Source of the DNA: Treponema sp.
Lineage (GTDB): Bacteria > Spirochaetota > Spirochaetia > Treponematales > Treponemataceae
NCBI GenBank assembly: GCA_016286365.1
Contig: JAEESN010000004.1
Span: 1-64,000, forward strand
DNA: 64,000 bases
Reading direction: 5' to 3'
Part shown: one piece after another, positions 31,626 through 41,866 of the stretch
Layout of the letters: each line of letters opens with the position of its first letter
How positions within the stretch are numbered: the first letter of the stretch is position 1
The notes under the pieces: generated by a model
What the model was told of the DNA's origin: nothing
Databases searched by the model: none
What the model saw: the letters and a program-made list of their open reading frames with translations, nothing else
Program-made: the position numbers and the translations under genes

Positions 31626-33902
31626 CTAATCCTTTATAATCGTTAAAGCCCTTGACTGATACTTGGGCAAAAATCTTTTTGAATTTCCTGTTTCGAACTG
31701 CACTGTAATTACAAACTCTTCGCCGTTATCTTTAGCAGAAGTAATAATTCCGTAGCCGTAATCATCGTGGTAAACTTTTACACCCTTCTGCCATTTAGAA
31801 TACTCTTCTGAACCTGAATCCGGGTTTCCGTAGCTTGATTTTTTATATGCTCCCCCGCCGTAGCCGCCATAGCCGCCGCCAGAACCAAATCCACTTGCGG
31901 ATGATTTTTTTCCGATTACATCAAAACATCCTTCGGCTTCTTTTAAGAAAATACTTGGCTGCATCATCTTCCACATTCCGTACATGAGCCTCTGGCCTAC
32001 GCTTGTTACATAAAGTTCATCTTTGGCTCGGGTAATTCCAACATAAAAAAGACGGCGTTCTTCTTCAAGGTCTGCACCAGTTTTTTCTTCGCGCGGGAAT
32101 ACACCGTTTTCGAGTCCTGTGATTATTACCTTGTTGTATTCAAGACCTTTGGTATTGTGGAGGGTGATGAGTGTTACATATTCTTTAGTATCCTTTTCGT
32201 TTTCAAGTTCGAGCTCGCGGTCAAGATTGATTGTATCTAAGAAGGCGGTAAGTCCATCAATAGAACAATCATAAACAACACCCGCATTCACAAGTTCCTG
32301 AAGGTTTAATACCCTCTGAGTTCCTTCTATTGCATCCCCTGCTTTATGAAGTTCTTCAAGCCCGGAATCTATGATTATCTTTTTGATAAAATCAGAAAGT
32401 TTTCGCTCAGATTTAAGTTTATCTTTTTTTTGTCCCTCAATTCCTTCTTCCTCCCCTTTACTGCTTCCAAGATAGTCCCGGCAGCTTTCAAAAATCTTAA
32501 TAAAACATTCGAGTCCTTCTGCTGCCTGCTTGGAAAGTTCATCCTTCATTCCTTTTATAACTTCGAGTAAATCGCGGTATTCATATTCATTCGTCTGGGG
32601 ATCAAAAATTTCTGCCGCTTTGATTATTTTTTCCTGAGTTTTGTCTCCGACCTTTCTTGCAGGTTTATTTACAATTCTTTTAAAAGAAATAATATCTTTT
32701 GTATTTACAAAAAATGAAAGATAGGCAAGCGTGTCTTTAATTTCTTCACGTTCGTAGAATTTTAATGAGCCAATAATCTTATACGGGATTTTTCCTCTTA
32801 TAAACTCTTTTTCAAAAACCAATGACTGAGCATTAGTTCTGTATAAAATAGCCCAATCAAAATAACTTCCACCCTGAGCCACAGATTTTGAAACAAGCTC
32901 TGCACAAAACTGCGCTTCCATATTGTGGTCCATAAGATATGCTAAAATCGGCTTTTTACCTTCCCCTCTTGTAGCTTCAAGAGTTTTTCCAAGACGCGAA
33001 ACATTATGACTTACAACAGAATCTGCTGCCTGTAAAATCTGGGAAGTAGAACGGTAATTTTTCTGAAGCCTAATAATCTCGGTGCCCGGAAACTGGTCTG
33101 GAAAAGAAAGAATGTTTTTTACTTCGGCACCACGGAAGTGATAGATTGACTGATCATCATCACCGACAACGCAGACATAAGAATCGTTTCCGTCTTTAAT
33201 TCCAGAAAGCTCCTGAAGCAATTTATACTGTGCAATATTCGAGTCCTGATATTCATCCACCATAATCACCTTAAAGCGAGAATGAATATCTGCGGCAACC
33301 ACCGGGTCATTTTTGAGCGTAAGATATGGAAGAAGGATTAAATCTCCAAAATCAACATTTCCGATTGCACGAAGCCTCTGATTATATTTTTTATAAATCT
33401 CTGCAATATCAAATTCGCTTGCTAAAAAGCTTAAATCATCTTCTGGTAAAAGACAGTAATCCTTTGCAAGAGCAATCTGTTTTGCTACAACATGTGCCTC
33501 TTTTGCAGAAAGGGAAGGTTCAACTTCTTTAATCAAAAGCCCCGACTCATCATCATCATAAACTGTAAAAGATGGAGAAAGCCCGATTCTGTCGGTATAT
33601 TTTCTTAAAAACCAGGAACCGAATGAGTGGAAAGTTTTTATAAAAGACTTATCGGCATCTTCTTCTAAGAGCACTGCCCTTTCTTTCATCTCGTTGGCGG
33701 CTTTTTTTGTAAACGTTACTGCCAGGATTGAATATGGATTAACACCTTTTTCTTTTATGAGGTAAGCGATTTTTGTTGTAATTACACGTGTTTTTCCCGA
33801 ACCCGCGCCGGCTAAAATTAAAAGAGGAGAGCCTTCGTGTACAACTGCCTGTTTTTGTTCTTCGTTTAAGACGGAAAGATAGCCGTCGGGATTATTTTCC
33901 AA
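31626..33902 (-). CDS. pcrA: UvrD/PcrA-type DNA helicase
   Basis: A 758-residue superfamily 1A helicase for DNA repair and replication-fork clearing. Motifs in order: LAGAGSGKTRVITTK (Walker A), AVTFTKKAANEMKER, VDEYQDSN (Walker B), VGDDDQSIYHFRGA, LQKNYRST, TLHNTKGLEY and FYVGITRAKDELY. A Gly-rich segment at about residue 675 precedes a C-terminal domain with VYHDDYGYGIIT, typical of PcrA. The start codon is TTG, preceded by AAAGGAAAAGAAG, and overlaps the end of the sensor/GGDEF gene by eleven bases. Confidence 0.94.
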   Translation of the reverse strand: MENNPDGYLSVLNEEQKQAVVHEGSPLLILAGAGSGKTRVITTKIAYLIKEKGVNPYSILAVTFTKKAANEMKERAVLLEEDADKSFIKTFHSFGSWFLRKYTDRIGLSPSFTVYDDDESGLLIKEVEPSLSAKEAHVVAKQIALAKDYCLLPEDDLSFLASEFDIAEIYKKYNQRLRAIGNVDFGDLILLPYLTLKNDPVVAADIHSRFKVIMVDEYQDSNIAQYKLLQELSGIKDGNDSYVCVVGDDDQSIYHFRGAEVKNILSFPDQFPGTEIIRLQKNYRSTSQILQAADSVVSHNVSRLGKTLEATRGEGKKPILAYLMDHNMEAQFCAELVSKSVAQGGSYFDWAILYRTNAQSLVFEKEFIRGKIPYKIIGSLKFYEREEIKDTLAYLSFFVNTKDIISFKRIVNKPARKVGDKTQEKIIKAAEIFDPQTNEYEYRDLLEVIKGMKDELSKQAAEGLECFIKIFESCRDYLGSSKGEEEGIEGQKKDKLKSERKLSDFIKKIIIDSGLEELHKAGDAIEGTQRVLNLQELVNAGVVYDCSIDGLTAFLDTINLDRELELENEKDTKEYVTLITLHNTKGLEYNKVIITGLENGVFPREEKTGADLEEERRLFYVGITRAKDELYVTSVGQRLMYGMWKMMQPSIFLKEAEGCFDVIGKKSSASGFGSGGGYGGYGGGAYKKSSYGNPDSGSEEYSKWQKGVKVYHDDYGYGIITSAKDNGEEFVITVQFETGNSKRFLPKYQSRALTIIKD

Positions 33903-35862
33903 GCTTCTTTTCCTTTTTCTTCTTTTTTTCTATATATAAATCTTTATCTGCTTCTGTGAGTAATTTTTTAAGAACGCTTGATTTCTGTAAGTCTACAGCA
34001 CCCAGCGAGATTGAAAGCGTAAACGGAAGATTGTTCTTTCTTGAAATCTTTTCGTTCAAAAGCTGAATCTTAAGGCGGATTTTTTCTACATCGTTGATTT
34101 TCATTCCAACAGCAACAATACCAAATTCATCGCCCGAAAGTCTTCCAACAATATCTGCAGCCCTAAATGCAGATTTTAATACTTCTGCTTCGAGCTGGAT
34201 TGCCTTATCGCCCATGTCATGACCAAAACTGTCGTTTATTGCTTTTAAGCCGTCCATATCTGCAAAGAAGATAACACCCGGAGTATCCATTTCCTGAATC
34301 AAATCAAGGCTTCGCTGTCCAAGCTCCATAAATCCGCGGCGGTTAAAGATGTTTGTAAGTTCATCGGTACGCGACTGTTTATTAAGGCTCTTGTTATCTT
34401 TCTGAAGTGTGATATTTTCGCTTTCCAGTTTTTCTGTTTCTACGATTGCAGAAGTATATTCAAAACTCTGTGAAATTGCTGTGATTAAGATTTTAAGATA
34501 AACATTGTAATCAGCAAATTTTGTTCCCTTTACGCTGCACAAAAGCTTTCCGTAGATTCCTTGGCCCGCAAAAATCGGCTGAAGGATATAAATGCCAGGT
34601 TTTGAATTCAGAGTTCTTGTGGGGATACTTGTTTTATGAGGATCGTATTTAATTCCCGGTTTAAAAAGTTCTATTTCTGTGCTTCTGTCGCAGAGGATTG
34701 TAACTTCTTCTTCGTCCGGCAGAATAAAATCTTCGTTTGAATCAAGGTAGATTGCTTCTTTAAAAAAGCTGATACACATATTATTCATGTCGCACTGATC
34801 TACAAGATAGCGCACATTAAAATAAAACTGTTTTAAGGTATTCGAACCCTTTACCATATCCATAAGGGTGATAAAGTTATTCTTTTCGTTCATCTCGTTA
34901 ATAAAATAACTTACACCTTCGTATCTTGAATTACTGTCGCCGGCAATTGTTCCATCAATCTTTTTATAGATTTTCTGATTTTCGTTTGAATCGATACAGC
35001 CGCATGACTGCTTGAATTTTGGATGAAGGTCGCTGTAAATAACCTTCGGGACCTTCTGTTTGTTTACAAGCTTGAATGCAGTTTCTGCAGCAATTACCCC
35101 CTGAGCTGTCACCTGCTGATTAATCGTAGAAATTGTAGGATGCATGATTGTAGATTTAGTTGAATCATCAAAACCGATTACCTTTACATCTTCGGGAACC
35201 CTTACGCCAATATCATTAAACGCATTGATGATTCCAACCGCCATATCATCGTTGGCTGCTACAATGGCGTCGAACTTTACATCGGATGCTTTTTTTATCA
35301 CCTTTCTGATCGCTTTTTCGGCCTTATCATCAACAAAGTTTCCCTGGAATAAATCTTCCGGTGCAAATTTAATCTTTGCTTTTTTAAGAGAATCTAAGAA
35401 ACACTCTTCCCTCTGGATAGCTTCCGGAGAACCGGTGTTGCTTGCAGACATAAAGGCAATTCTTTTACATCCATGAACTTTTACAAGGTGCGAAACAATA
35501 TCATCATAAACCTTAGAACAGTTTAATCTGATTGTATAACTGTTTTTTAAGCCAAGATTAACCGCAATCGAAATAATCGGCTTGTCTTTAAAACCTGCAA
35601 GAATCTTTTTAAATTCTTCTTCTTCAAGGGTCGAACAGTAAACGCCCGAAAAAACAATTATTGCATCTATATCTTTTGATTTTAAGTATTCAACGCTCGC
35701 CCAGTGCTGATAGTCAAAAATACATTCAGTACTGTGAGGATATTTTGTCTGGGAAATTATGACCTGAACGCTTTTATCTTTAAAATATGAACAGATGCCT
35801 TCGAGAATATCGTAACAGTATTCAATCGTAAATGTTGGAAGTAAAACTCCGATTTTCTTCAT
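33892..35862 (-). CDS. LacI-type sugar-binding sensor fused to GGDEF diguanylate cyclase
   Basis: A 656-residue protein without signal peptide, membrane segment or HTH. Residues 1 to ~285 match the periplasmic-binding-like effector domain of LacI-family regulators (VIGFDDSTKSTIMHPTIST is a typical stretch). A middle region (~290-480) may be a GAF-like domain. A short coiled coil leads to a GGDEF domain from ~495 with RTDELTNIFNRRGF, FFADMDGLKAINDSFGHDMG and SGDEF (576-580), consistent with an active cyclase making c-di-GMP; an RxxD inhibitory site is not evident. A cytoplasmic small ligand such as a sugar may therefore control c-di-GMP. It closes the ftsH-lolA-rodZ-rimO gene run and overlaps pcrA. 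Confidence 0.88.
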   Translation of the reverse strand: MKKIGVLLPTFTIEYCYDILEGICSYFKDKSVQVIISQTKYPHSTECIFDYQHWASVEYLKSKDIDAIIVFSGVYCSTLEEEEFKKILAGFKDKPIISIAVNLGLKNSYTIRLNCSKVYDDIVSHLVKVHGCKRIAFMSASNTGSPEAIQREECFLDSLKKAKIKFAPEDLFQGNFVDDKAEKAIRKVIKKASDVKFDAIVAANDDMAVGIINAFNDIGVRVPEDVKVIGFDDSTKSTIMHPTISTINQQVTAQGVIAAETAFKLVNKQKVPKVIYSDLHPKFKQSCGCIDSNENQKIYKKIDGTIAGDSNSRYEGVSYFINEMNEKNNFITLMDMVKGSNTLKQFYFNVRYLVDQCDMNNMCISFFKEAIYLDSNEDFILPDEEEVTILCDRSTEIELFKPGIKYDPHKTSIPTRTLNSKPGIYILQPIFAGQGIYGKLLCSVKGTKFADYNVYLKILITAISQSFEYTSAIVETEKLESENITLQKDNKSLNKQSRTDELTNIFNRRGFMELGQRSLDLIQEMDTPGVIFFADMDGLKAINDSFGHDMGDKAIQLEAEVLKSAFRAADIVGRLSGDEFGIVAVGMKINDVEKIRLKIQLLNEKISRKNNLPFTLSISLGAVDLQKSSVLKKLLTEADKDLYIEKKKKKEKKLGK

Positions 35863-35885
35863 ATAATCACCAGAAATAAAATTAA

Positions 35886-37337
35886 TTAAACCTGTGACAG
35901 ATAAATCCTTTTAGAATTAACATCAAAGGTTTTCTGCAGACGGACAAAACTTGCATCCAGATCCACACCGGTTACCGAAAGAATTTTTACAGTAACAACG
36001 TTTCCTTCCTGAACAGAATCTTTCATCTTCTGATCATCAAGGTCATAGCGGATTACGACACAACCATCTACCTCGGGTGCCTGAAACCATGCTCTTCCTA
36101 TAGCAAGACCTTCCGAAGAATCCTCAGAATAATCTACATCATTTCTGATTACTTCTTCTACAAGAACACTTGTTTCCTGCCCGATATACTTTTCCAACTT
36201 TTTTAAAGTAATCTGACTTTGAATATTTTCTAAATTCTGCGCTCTTTCTTGCGCAATTTTTTTTGATACACGTTTTTTATAGTTATAAGCAGGAGTGTCC
36301 TCTTCGCGGCTGTATGCAAAACATCCAGACCAGTGAGGTTCAATCCGCTCTAAAAATCTTTTTGTATTCTCTGCGGCTTCGTCCGTTTCTCCGGGAAAGC
36401 CTGTTAAAAATGTAGTTCTTATTGCACTTTCAGGTAATTCTTTCCTTATGGTGTCTATAAGTTTTACATACTCATCAAAGCTTCCCGTACGGTTCATTGC
36501 CTTTATTATACTATTATCTCCGCTTTGGAACGGAATGTCAAAATAAGAAATGAATTTTTTGCTCTTTTTTATGATTTTTAATATATCTACGTTAAAATGG
36601 TCTGGATGAATGTAAAGCGGACGAACAATAAAATCCCCTTTTATTCCATCAATCAGTGTAAAAAGCTTTGCAAGAGGAGAAAGATTTTTCTCTGTGCATG
36701 ATTTATCAAGGCTTTGTAAAATAAAAGCGTCATCTGCACCAGTTCCGTATGCAGCCAGATCCTGACCGATTAGATTTATTTCGTATACGCCGTCTTTTAC
36801 AAGGTTAGTAATTTCTTTGATTATGCTTTCTGGCTCACGGCTTCTTAATTCCCCCCGGATAAGAGGAATTGCACAGAACGAACAGTGATTTGAACAGCCT
36901 TCGGTGATTTTTACAAAAGCACTCGACTTGTAATTATAGATATATGGCCGCACCCCTTCAGTGATTCCTTTTTGTGCCGGTACAAGAGTTTTTCTCTGGT
37001 TCTTTTTAATATATTCTGCGATTTTAGAAAGATCCCCGTTACCAAATATTCCATCAAGCTCGGGCATGGATTCTAAAAGAGTATCTGCATAGCGCTGGGC
37101 AAGACAGCCTGTAAGAATTATTTTTGCCTTAGGATATGTTTTTTTAATTGAATAGATTGCATCGATTGATTCTTTTTTTGCAGACTCAATAAAGCCGCAG
37201 GAATTTATGAGGATAAAATCTGCCAGAGAAGGGTCTGTTACAAGTTCAAAATTATTTTTACACAGAAAACCCGCAATCAGTTCGCCATCTGTCTGATTTT
37301 TGGCACAACCATGCTGGTCTATATAGAATTTTGTCAT
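35886..37337 (-). CDS. rimO: ribosomal protein S12 methylthiotransferase RimO
   Basis: A 483-residue radical-SAM enzyme that adds a methylthio group to an Asp of ribosomal protein S12. The UPF0004 domain has Cys ligands in DQHGCAKNQTDGE, NSCGFI and LTGCLAQR. The radical-SAM motif is TEGCSNHCSFCAIP, and GELRSREPE fits RimO rather than MiaB. A TRAM domain ends the protein. It starts five bases after the rodZ stop with no clear Shine-Dalgarno. Confidence 0.95.
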   Translation of the reverse strand: MTKFYIDQHGCAKNQTDGELIAGFLCKNNFELVTDPSLADFILINSCGFIESAKKESIDAIYSIKKTYPKAKIILTGCLAQRYADTLLESMPELDGIFGNGDLSKIAEYIKKNQRKTLVPAQKGITEGVRPYIYNYKSSAFVKITEGCSNHCSFCAIPLIRGELRSREPESIIKEITNLVKDGVYEINLIGQDLAAYGTGADDAFILQSLDKSCTEKNLSPLAKLFTLIDGIKGDFIVRPLYIHPDHFNVDILKIIKKSKKFISYFDIPFQSGDNSIIKAMNRTGSFDEYVKLIDTIRKELPESAIRTTFLTGFPGETDEAAENTKRFLERIEPHWSGCFAYSREEDTPAYNYKKRVSKKIAQERAQNLENIQSQITLKKLEKYIGQETSVLVEEVIRNDVDYSEDSSEGLAIGRAWFQAPEVDGCVVIRYDLDDQKMKDSVQEGNVVTVKILSVTGVDLDASFVRLQKTFDVNSKRIYLSQV

Positions 37338-37342
37338 AGATT

Positions 37343-38434
37343 TTAGTCGAGTTCGAATACAACCAGTCTGTAACGACCTTCGTTATCTTTAATCCATTTG
37401 ATATCTTCTACAAGAACGTGTCCTGCTTTACCGATATCAAGACTGTATGTTTTTGTATCTGCAACAATGTTGATTTTTACAGATTCACTGTTCGAAAGCC
37501 AGAGTCTGATTGCGTTGTGTGGGTTTGCTGTAAATACTTCACCCTTTGTAAAGTAAGTTTCTACACTGTCGGAGAAGTCAACCTTGTCGCGGAAAAGACA
37601 TGGGCTTATGAAGCTTGCATTTATAGTAAACGGATAAGGACGATTGTCTTCGAGTAAAACCTTCTGAGGATGTGTATTCTTTACGTCTGCTATGAATGGA
37701 ATATCTTCTACGTAAACATCTGTTGTAGTCGAAGAAGCAACTCCATGGCGTGCAAGAATACTAACTTCTACACCGCGTGTTTCATCTGTATAAGAAAGGT
37801 CAGAAACATAGATGATTAAATCTGGCACTGAGTCGCCGTTGATGTCTACTTCCTGTTCGTCTGCAAGGTCTGTATAGAAAACTCCGGATGGAGTGTCGAG
37901 TCCGAAAGAACTTCGTGTTTCTCTTACTGTAAGGACGATTGGTCCGTTATCTGAAGGGAAGAGGAACTGGTCTCCTTTATAAACTCTTTCTGTAATTTTT
38001 GCATCGCCAATGTCGTACTGTTTTGCCTGAACCTTGCTCGAAACAACAACAGAAGGATCATCTTCCATTCTGCTCTTTCTGATAAGTAAGATTGAAACAA
38101 TAAGTATTACAAGGAAAACAAGCGCTGCCGGAATAATTACAGCAGGCATGAGCCAGGTTGGTTTTGGAGGAGATATGAGTTCAACAGGAACCGGAGATTC
38201 CTGAATTTTTTTGTTGTTATAAAGCTTGAGCATGAGCTCTGTATTAAGCTCAAGGTAATTAGAATAGTTTCTTAAAAATCCAATCATGTAAGCTTCGCCG
38301 GGGAAAACAGAATTGTCTTCCTCTTCGAGACCCTGAAGATATCTTTTATCTATAGAGATTTCACGCGCAACCTTATCAAGATCAAGGTTTTTCTGAACAC
38401 GTGTGTTATGAAGAATTTCGCCGAAACTATCCAT
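37343..38434 (-). CDS. rodZ: RodZ-like HTH-transmembrane cell-shape protein
   Basis: A 363-residue protein with an N-terminal HTH_25 domain (FGEILHNTRVQKNLDLDKVA, YMIGFLRNYSNYL), a Pro-rich linker, one membrane segment (about residues 95-118, VIIPAALVFLVILIVSILLI) and a long extracytoplasmic part with a C-terminal DUF4115-type end. This is the layout of RodZ, which links MreB to the wall-synthesis machine. The extracytoplasmic part is longer than in E. coli. GGAG precedes the start; it follows the LolA-like gene by nine bases. Confidence 0.85.
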   Translation of the reverse strand: MDSFGEILHNTRVQKNLDLDKVAREISIDKRYLQGLEEEDNSVFPGEAYMIGFLRNYSNYLELNTELMLKLYNNKKIQESPVPVELISPPKPTWLMPAVIIPAALVFLVILIVSILLIRKSRMEDDPSVVVSSKVQAKQYDIGDAKITERVYKGDQFLFPSDNGPIVLTVRETRSSFGLDTPSGVFYTDLADEQEVDINGDSVPDLIIYVSDLSYTDETRGVEVSILARHGVASSTTTDVYVEDIPFIADVKNTHPQKVLLEDNRPYPFTINASFISPCLFRDKVDFSDSVETYFTKGEVFTANPHNAIRLWLSNSESVKINIVADTKTYSLDIGKAGHVLVEDIKWIKDNEGRYRLVVFELD

Positions 38435-38443
38435 TTTTTTAAT

Positions 38444-39106
38444 CTACTCCGTTAAGAAGTTATTCAGGTTGTTTGCAGAAGAAGGTGGATCATAGATGAA
38501 GCGCTGTGGTGCAATTCCCTGATTAAGTCTGTAGTTTGAAAAGTTGAATACAAAGCTGACGCCGGCTGGAGTAACAGCTTCGATTCTTCTGATAAGTTTA
38601 GTATTAGGATTAACGGCAATCTTAATATAGCGGAAAGCTTCCGAAGAACTCTTTCTGTTCAGGATGAATTTAACTACCATTTCTGATGAACTTTCATCAA
38701 GAGGAACAGCATCCTGACCAACTTCGTATGCTACATTGTAATAGCGCGACATGAGAGAAAGACCCATTGGACTCTGAACAGTACCGCCCTGTGGTTCCTG
38801 CTGAAGAACCGCACCAGTTTCGGGAAGATACATTGTAAGGAATTCTCCGTTGTAGCAGATTACCTGATTTGCAGGAGAAGTATAATCCATTCTGAAATAG
38901 TTTGGAGAAAGATAAGACAGAGTACCGTAAGTCTCTTTTTTACCGATGAGGATTTCGAAATCTACTTCATAATCTCTTAATGAGGCATAATATTCCGAAA
39001 CTGTTTTAAAATAAGTGCTGGCTGTTGTAACCTGAGCAGTGGTAATTGTTGAAATACCAATAAATAAAGCAGCCGATAAAATTATTTTTCTTACTAATTT
39101 ATTCAT
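38444..39106 (-). CDS. lolA: LolA-like outer-membrane lipoprotein carrier
   Basis: A 220-residue exported protein (signal peptide ending near ITTAQ) with the LolA pattern: SLRDYEVDFEI, LSYLSPNYFRMDYTSPANQV, ICYNGEFLTMYLP and a C-terminal FNFSNYRLNQGIAPQRFIYD. LolA proteins ferry lipoproteins across the periplasm, which fits the many lipoproteins in this window. Sequence similarity across this fold is low, so a related carrier function is possible. Between ftsH and rodZ, with AAGG before the ATG. Confidence 0.8.
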   Translation of the reverse strand: MNKLVRKIILSAALFIGISTITTAQVTTASTYFKTVSEYYASLRDYEVDFEILIGKKETYGTLSYLSPNYFRMDYTSPANQVICYNGEFLTMYLPETGAVLQQEPQGGTVQSPMGLSLMSRYYNVAYEVGQDAVPLDESSSEMVVKFILNRKSSSEAFRYIKIAVNPNTKLIRRIEAVTPAGVSFVFNFSNYRLNQGIAPQRFIYDPPSSANNLNNFLTE

Positions 39107-39136
39107 ATTTTTAAACCTTTTTTTATTTTAGAATAC

Positions 39137-41200
39137 TTAGTCCTTTCCGTCAACACGGTTTGACGCAGGTTTTGTACTCTTTTTTGCAGGTGTTTTTGTT
39201 TCTCCTGAAGGAAGTTTTTTCTGCGAAAGTTTAGCTTCTGCTTCGATAATTTCGTAGAATTCCTTGCCGTCCAGGGTTTCTACTTCCTGAAGTCTATTCG
39301 AAATATATTCAAGCAGGGCTTTATGTTTTTTAAGAAGGGCAAGAACATGCTTATAGCGTTCATCCATGAGTCTTGCAATTTCTTCGTCTATGTAATTCTG
39401 AGTCTGTTCACTGAATTCCCTTACAAGATTTGGCTCTCCGCCGCGACCGCCAAGAACACCTTTACCAAGAGTAACGTTCTTAAACTTGTCCGACATACCA
39501 AAATCTGTAATCATGCGCTTGATGAGTTCTGTTGCGCGTGCAATGTCGTTTGCAGCACCAGTAGAAATATCAGAAAGCATGATTTCTTCTGCTGCCCGTC
39601 CACCAAGGAGGCTGTCTATTTCGATGATTATATCGTTCTTTGTCTGGAATGATTTTTCCTGATCATCGCGGAACTGTGTAAATCCGCCTACTCCATGGCT
39701 TCGTGGAACTACAGTGATTTTATTTACCTTTTCGTGTTCCGGAGTAAATGCTCCTACAAGTGCATGGCCGGTTTCGTGTACGGAAACAAGGCGGATTTCT
39801 TTTTTATTATCTTTGCGTGACTTCTTTTTAAGACCAATGCTTACTTTGTCGATTGCGTCGTTGAAGTCTTCCATTGTTACCTTTTTGCGCTTGTTTCTTA
39901 CTGCAAGAAGGGCTGCTTCGTTTACAACGTTTGCAAGGTCAGCGCCAGAGAAGCCTGTTGTTCCGTGTGCGAGCGATTCAAAATCAACATCGTCTTCGAG
40001 TTTTACATTCTTTGCGTGGATTCTTAAAATTGCTTCACGTCCCTTTACATCAGGTTTTTCTACAGGAACCTGGCGGTCAAAACGACCTGGACGAAGGATT
40101 GCAGGGTCAAGAATATCTGCACGGTTTGTAGCAGCAAGGATGATAAGACCTTTTTCGTTATCAAAACCATCCATCTCTACTAAAAGCTGGTTTAAGGTCT
40201 GTTCACGTTCATCGTTTGAGTTAAAGCTGTTTGCACGGCTCTTTGCAAGGGCATCGATTTCATCAATAAAAACAATACATGGAGCTTTTTCTCTTGCCTG
40301 CTTGAATAAATCGCGTACGCGGGATGCACCAACACCAACAAACATTTCTACAAAGTCAGAACCAGAGATACTGAAGAATGGAACACCGGCTTCGCCTGCA
40401 ACAGCGCGTGCTAAAAGTGTTTTACCGGTTCCCGGGTCTCCTACAAGAAGAACACCCTTTGGAATCTTACCACCGATTTCTGTATATTTTTTAGGCTCTT
40501 TAAGAAAATCAACTACTTCTACAAGCTCTTCCTTTGCTTCGTCTACACCGGCTACATCATCAAAACGGGTTTTAATCTTACCCTCTTCTACAACCTTTGC
40601 CTTAGAAGAACCAACGCTGAAGATGCTTCCAACTCCGCCTGAACCTCCTCCCATCTTTTTAAAGAAGAAGAAATAGAGAAGAAGGATGATTCCAAATGGA
40701 ACTATGAGCGAAAGAAGATATGAAAGGAAAGGACTTCGTTCGTTGATTATAAATTCATATTTTACATTGTGTTCATCAAGGAATGTTAAAAAATCATCAT
40801 ATATATAGGAAGAAGCAACCCATCTTTTACCCTTTGATCTTGCATCATTAGAAAAAAGAAGAAGGATTTTATCTTCATCTGTTGTGGCTGTGCTTCCTGT
40901 ATTTTTTTCGTAGCCGATAACCGAATGTTCATAAATTTCTACTTCTACGATTACACCGCTTTCGACCTTATTTTTAAATTCAGAAAAAGAAATCTCGTTA
41001 CCTGATTTATTATTCGAAAAGAATAACTGAGAGAAAAGTGTAAAAATAATAACAACTATGAGCAGCGTAAAAAATGGAAAACGCTTTTTTGGGGCATTAT
41101 TGTTATTTTTCTTATTATTATTCGACGGTCCTGTAAATTTAAAAAAGTTATACGGGTCATTTTCGTCATTATTAATCTTCTTGTTGTTCTCGTCTGCCAT
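39137..41200 (-). CDS. ftsH: ATP-dependent zinc metalloprotease FtsH
   Basis: A 687-residue membrane AAA+ protease for quality control of membrane and regulatory proteins. An Asn/Lys-rich N-terminal tail is followed by two membrane segments (about 41-61 and 157-180) around a periplasmic domain. The AAA domain has [20 protein letters not shown] (Walker A with GDPG in place of the usual GPPG), FIDEIDAL and [10 protein letters not shown]. The zinc site is [10 protein letters not shown] Lys-rich tail closes the protein. GAGGT precedes the ATG. First gene of the long leftward run to pcrA. Confidence 0.97.
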   Translation of the reverse strand: MADENNKKINNDENDPYNFFKFTGPSNNNKKNNNNAPKKRFPFFTLLIVVIIFTLFSQLFFSNNKSGNEISFSEFKNKVESGVIVEVEIYEHSVIGYEKNTGSTATTDEDKILLLFSNDARSKGKRWVASSYIYDDFLTFLDEHNVKYEFIINERSPFLSYLLSLIVPFGIILLLYFFFFKKMGGGSGGVGSIFSVGSSKAKVVEEGKIKTRFDDVAGVDEAKEELVEVVDFLKEPKKYTEIGGKIPKGVLLVGDPGTGKTLLARAVAGEAGVPFFSISGSDFVEMFVGVGASRVRDLFKQAREKAPCIVFIDEIDALAKSRANSFNSNDEREQTLNQLLVEMDGFDNEKGLIILAATNRADILDPAILRPGRFDRQVPVEKPDVKGREAILRIHAKNVKLEDDVDFESLAHGTTGFSGADLANVVNEAALLAVRNKRKKVTMEDFNDAIDKVSIGLKKKSRKDNKKEIRLVSVHETGHALVGAFTPEHEKVNKITVVPRSHGVGGFTQFRDDQEKSFQTKNDIIIEIDSLLGGRAAEEIMLSDISTGAANDIARATELIKRMITDFGMSDKFKNVTLGKGVLGGRGGEPNLVREFSEQTQNYIDEEIARLMDERYKHVLALLKKHKALLEYISNRLQEVETLDGKEFYEIIEAEAKLSQKKLPSGETKTPAKKSTKPASNRVDGKD

Positions 41201-41332
41201 CGGGACCTCGCTTTAATTATGCTGATTCTATAATCCGCTTTTATATAAATCTATATTTTTTTAAATATTAATCTACTATATAAATATACTGATTCTAAAC
41301 GTCAATGTCGACAATATTTTTTTATTTTTTTC

Positions 41333-41359
41333 TTAAGTTTTTTTTGCGTTTTCCGAAAA
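41333..41359 (+). promoter_or_regulatory. sigma-28 (FliA)-like promoter of fliS-flgN
   Basis: TTAAGTTT (41333-41340), an 11-base spacer and TCCGAAAA (41352-41359) resemble the flagellar consensus TAAAGTTT-N11-GCCGATAA in 13 of 16 positions with the exact spacer. The expected +1 is near 41366, 36 bases ahead of fliS and upstream of its AGGAGG. Confidence 0.6.
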
Positions 41360-41401
41360 TCAAAGTGTCCTATTATCAGATAAAAACACAGGAGGTTTTA
41401 A

Positions 41402-41842
41402 ATGGGATATTCTAACGCATATAATGCTTATCAGAAAACAAATGTAAGTACTGCGAGTCAGGGAAGATTAGTTGTACTTTTATACGAAGGAGCCATCAAA
41501 CAGATAAAATTAGCTTTAAGCTTTATTGAACTTGACGGAAAAATCAAACCTTCACAGATTGAAAAATTTGGAAATGCAATCCAGAAAGCCCAGTCCATAA
41601 TCACAGAACTTCAGGTTTCGCTCGATATGGAAAAAGGCGGAGATATTGCACGTAACCTGATGTCTTTATATTTGTATTTTAATGAGGAACTGGTTACTGC
41701 AGGAATAAGTCACGATAGAAAAAAACTGGAATTTGTTCTTAATATGATGGGACAGCTCGTTGAATCATGGAGACAAATTTCAAATAGTACAGCTAATGCA
41801 CCTGCTGCTCAGATTGATAACGCTGTAAATATTGTTGGTTAA
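41402..41842 (+). CDS. fliS: flagellar export chaperone FliS
   Basis: A 146-residue helical chaperone that binds the C-terminus of flagellin before export. The typical start YSNAYNAYQKTNVSTASQGRL followed by LVVLLYEGAIKQIKLAL is present in full (first 20 of that stretch are the family hallmark), and the length is normal. A perfect AGGAGG precedes the ATG. The sigma-28-like promoter upstream fits a late flagellar gene. flgN follows after 24 bases. Confidence 0.94.
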   Translation: MGYSNAYNAYQKTNVSTASQGRLVVLLYEGAIKQIKLALSFIELDGKIKPSQIEKFGNAIQKAQSIITELQVSLDMEKGGDIARNLMSLYLYFNEELVTAGISHDRKKLEFVLNMMGQLVESWRQISNSTANAPAAQIDNAVNIVG

Positions 41843-41866
41843 AACAGTATAACGGGAGGATTAACC

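Noticed and set aside
39714-40676. 320-codon open frame antisense to ftsH, and a 176-codon one antisense to pgk (13424-13954)
   Set aside because: Ser/Arg/Thr-rich translations typical of the complement of highly biased coding sequence; the sense genes are certain.
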